Source of the DNA: Lachnospiraceae bacterium
Lineage (GTDB): Bacteria; Bacillota; Clostridia; Lachnospirales; Lachnospiraceae
Length of the DNA: 64,000 nt
Reading direction: 5' to 3'
Assembly: GCA_902362715.1 (NCBI GenBank)
Contig: CABIXN010000003.1
Location: 194,221-258,220, forward strand
Part shown: positions 63,701-64,000 of the stretch, piece by piece
Position numbering within the stretch: position 1 is the stretch's first letter
Layout of the letters: every line of letters starts with the position of its first letter
Notes under the pieces: generated by a model
The model's database searches: none
Told to the model about the DNA's origin: nothing
Seen by the model: the letters and a program-made list of their open reading frames with translations, nothing else
Translations under genes and position numbers: made by a program

Positions 63701-64000
63701 AATACCCTGACTCCATTAAAGATTACGAAAATCTTAAGCGGCGGAAGAGAAGAAGCTTTACAGAAGGATGAGTTTTTCTTTGAGCTGTCAGTAACTGCTG
63801 TGGAGGGTTCACCGGAAGATGGTTTCCGGCTGCCGGCCAAGACAAAGTTAGGAAATGAGGCAGATGGAAGCGTTCAGTTTGATGATATTGTCTTTACTGA
63901 AGAGGGAACTTATCAGGTAACAGTCAGTGAAGTAAAACCGGCGTCCGGTGTTTTGGAAGGGGTTACTTACGATGACAATGTATTAACTTATACTGTGACC
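57701..64000 (+). CDS. Giant surface adhesin/pilin-like protein, 3' end outside the window
   Basis: An open frame of 2100 codons that continues past the window. It has a signal peptide (about 1-47) and a fibro-slime/PA14-like region (about 200-400, with FSGDDDVWIFIDN and LGGIHS). Two SpaA/Cna-B domains lie at about 410-510 and 690-790, with E-box-like YVLEETSVPEGY (actual YFVLEETSVPEGY) and LLESSAPKGY. From about residue 1090 tandem FctA/Spy0128-type pilin repeats of roughly 110-170 residues each end in Phe-x-Asn-Thr-Tyr. Such domains form internal isopeptide bonds and wall-anchored stalks; the sorting signal would lie beyond the window. ATG 57701 has a GGAGAG site. Expression is probably set by the invertible segment 109 bases upstream. 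Confidence 0.9.
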   Translation, partial: MYKSKKTNKAEKKLRRIGTRRILAMAAAALMAAGAVPQGTGLVQAKGTVLEETDTANNSSETFWSRLTAKAASFFGIGDDSKERSVDDHTVEGISPQGTTINLFDYWVNQRDSPDYGYNNDDGGINAGHQLKFTTGSSGSMNSWTGLAAPREGIVSNKLVNGYPQLSGSSELGMTRTESLDYLFNGNDVDSESEVAGKKAYTDVEGLLQVSDDGYYYYDSKQNFASFQEESNSFAIYDAPAVYTNEEPKNIGQFFPFNTAETVFNEVDGALEAKELGTQNNTIKHWFGLTMTSRFVQMDGGTTSKGAPVTYEFSGDDDVWIFIDNVLVGDLGGIHSAASVKIDFSTGEISINGESDGTLKSKFDAAGVSTDGWDENTFPDDSLHTLRFYYLERGNVDSNMSLKFNLVMVPESDIVKVDQTGNPVQGAEFALYTANEDFEVTNQTPVSTGITDSDGKIVLVDENDTLISFDELHNGGYDYFVLEETSVPEGYRKTGEMHLRYIASESTGNIGRGIVVSDNYVDTGAFANAKVSTTVSTDIQGIDGRSVPITDGKLERGTLFAVILHRKEGGDLEDSSSWYGISGSALEEWTTSKENGTNLAGVLETAKKNPMEFYLNSSGLYQVDIPELPGDIQYYYSMLADDEKEETEFAIGYYYTFADNIADAEEGNTFRLDDTQFSSQYAANFNIPDIKNRLLVQKLDQEGNPVSGAKFRLYNADDVTVNNDGSYQVRDGADSQEVTTEDLTKEKDGITMQGAAVYEGLSNGRYYLLESSAPKGYLLNKSITEVVVDDSGVYADAGEADDGIVTARGVGSLVQTMLQFATNDDMDTTFYNILASLQTQDTQQFDSSKGWSDTSQTMHLQYDADTAALEYVPGETDGAVQLSTDTGWSRLSIKQCYQHDANTDTSTKKNLGDTELSQLFSGTVTVQVTDIRSADLKISKTVNGYEGISDADLENLKDLSFTFQVTLEEEYEEGGTVNTRPLEGTWQIVNQNGEPILDADSKEIAVENGQAVFTLKSGQTAVIKDLPEGAKYQVTENSPGQGFTAQVESNDADADLNTAGTIRGDIKDLNPDISGLEEITADFTNTYSPAAVTVEGTDLSGTKTLAGKNWDDTDSYTFEITAVEPQTAPMPEKKTVTLNGKELTVSGNTPVSFNFGDITYTKPGTYIYNIKEQLPAGIVPGVSYSQASYRAVVTVTDQDQNGNYTGQLSASVSIVKEKDDTGAAADTPSQQADFTNTYNSDAANFVLLAQKNYDNQGNHPLTENMFSFVLSGKEGTTENGASIDKDKIPMPDETVNGICESGNNSTGAVFLGTLHFDQADVGNEYVYQVYEKQPTDDGTYQGSALKEGLQSAWQDPEKDNAWVYKGVTYDKEVKEITVSVTRDANNTIIVTAEYENTGDTMLYFDNTYTPDAVTLSGNTALQGEKTLTGRSMTAGEAFEFELTAANDAAETVLPAALTETVKDVEDGTAEKFSFKDLTFTETGTYIFHITEKLPDGVSAENPIKEGTVYDTHTTIVTVEVTDDQEGSLTAKVSYNNGSVSSETDRAVFSNTYRAVGSYNITGIKEISGRVFNGNDHFTFKIEALDNAPLPSGVLADGTIVITPKSGTKAAIDFGTVNFDKAGQSYSYILSEAEPADSEKPGGISYSKDTYKITITAKAGDTPGTLIPETVIVKNPGGDDETETDEIGWLNQYSASGTLEGAANLGGTKVLRGRDWTADDRFTFRLQGGNPMTQAAISSGKVILPAVTEKTVNSDDLNQGEAAFSFDDITFTKATDPGYPYIFQITENLPSGVSEDQPKKDGITYDTHKYLISVTVTDNGDGTLAVVSGPFSGSSTFTNVYSSLMPEDETAKTDITFTKELIGRDWTDTDAFTFSITALDNAPVPKDQDGNEISQVTVEKTSDSDVSKGSFGEIHYTYDMISGEAGYSKTFVYEISEVIPEDSGKQTGMNYDNSVYRVEITVTDDKKGTMTADSVIKKEKADGTYEEVNGVEFKNTYKALSNTLTPLKITKILSGGREEALQKDEFFFELSVTAVEGSPEDGFRLPAKTKLGNEADGSVQFDDIVFTEEGTYQVTVSEVKPASGVLEGVTYDDNVLTYTVT

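Noticed and set aside
58397-63840. Several minus-strand frames of 60-120 codons inside the surface protein
   Set aside because: They lie antisense within one uninterrupted 2100-codon gene and have no ribosome sites.

Overview
The window looks like a chromosomal segment of a spore-forming, obligately anaerobic Clostridia member, most likely a Lachnospiraceae gut species (inference). The basis is the spoIIAA-spoIIAB-sigF and spoVA genes, a class III fructose bisphosphatase, DapL-type lysine synthesis, a glnA-ANTAR pair, a eukaryote-type HisA isomerase and AT-leaning codon use. No rRNA, tRNA or CRISPR array was seen.

Layout. 0-5.4 kb: a zinc-ribbon/TPR membrane protein, the forespore sigma operon spoIIAA-spoIIAB-sigF, then a sigma-G-type promoter driving a LEA-like membrane protein and spoVAA-spoVAB-spoVAC. 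The other half of spoVA, spoVAD-spoVAE, lies 29 kb away at 34.2-35.7 kb behind its own sigma-G-like promoter. 5.4-9.8 kb: a PucR-type regulator diverging from an aldehyde dehydrogenase and an iron alcohol dehydrogenase, with a perfect 15-bp inverted repeat between them. 10.9-25.8 kb: a 15-gene same-strand cluster. It holds an SCP2-fused molybdoenzyme of the pyrogallol transhydroxylase family and its Fe-S subunit, a two-subunit polyprenyl diphosphate synthase, a complete HdrCBA-FlxDCBA electron-bifurcation module, a UbiE/MenG methyltransferase, a small membrane protein, a UbiA/MenA prenyltransferase and a radical SAM enzyme. 25.8-34.1 kb: DUF445, DUF1847 and NUDIX genes, a polar amino-acid ABC transporter, an Lgt-like protein, a truncated AAA ATPase and small AT-rich accessory genes. 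35.7-51.2 kb: housekeeping genes (guaB, hisA-like, glnA-ANTAR, dapL, MFS, typA, ssb-like, cobalamin adenosyltransferase, lysine riboswitch-dapA-dapB, fbp). 51.2-55 kb: a transposase relic and a GC-richer ECF transporter with its TetR regulator. 55.2-64 kb: a sigma/membrane-protein pair, a tyrosine recombinase, a ~200-bp segment bounded by inverted recombination-type sites, and a surface protein of at least 2100 residues that runs off the window.

Two systems stand out. First, the 10.9-25.8 kb cluster encodes chain synthesis, prenylation and C-methylation of a prenylated aromatic, plus a phenol-acting molybdoenzyme carrying a lipid-binding SCP2 domain, wrapped around an NADH-linked Hdr-Flx complex. 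It reads as an oxygen-independent pathway that makes or uses a polyprenyl quinone in a fermentative lineage. Second, the recombinase, the paired 24-bp sites with reverse-complementary spacers and the adhesin form a textbook-like invertible promoter switch. The neighbouring alcohol/aldehyde dehydrogenases could feed NADH to Hdr-Flx, as proposed for Desulfovibrio ethanol metabolism.

A third theme is a dispersed intergenic element, present four times, made of consecutive hairpins. Arm sequences differ between copies while pairing is kept. Three copies lie just upstream of start codons (spoIIAA, the lgt-like gene, dapA), and the dapA copy sits downstream of the lysine riboswitch. Functions are assigned from motifs and remembered families; no database search was possible.
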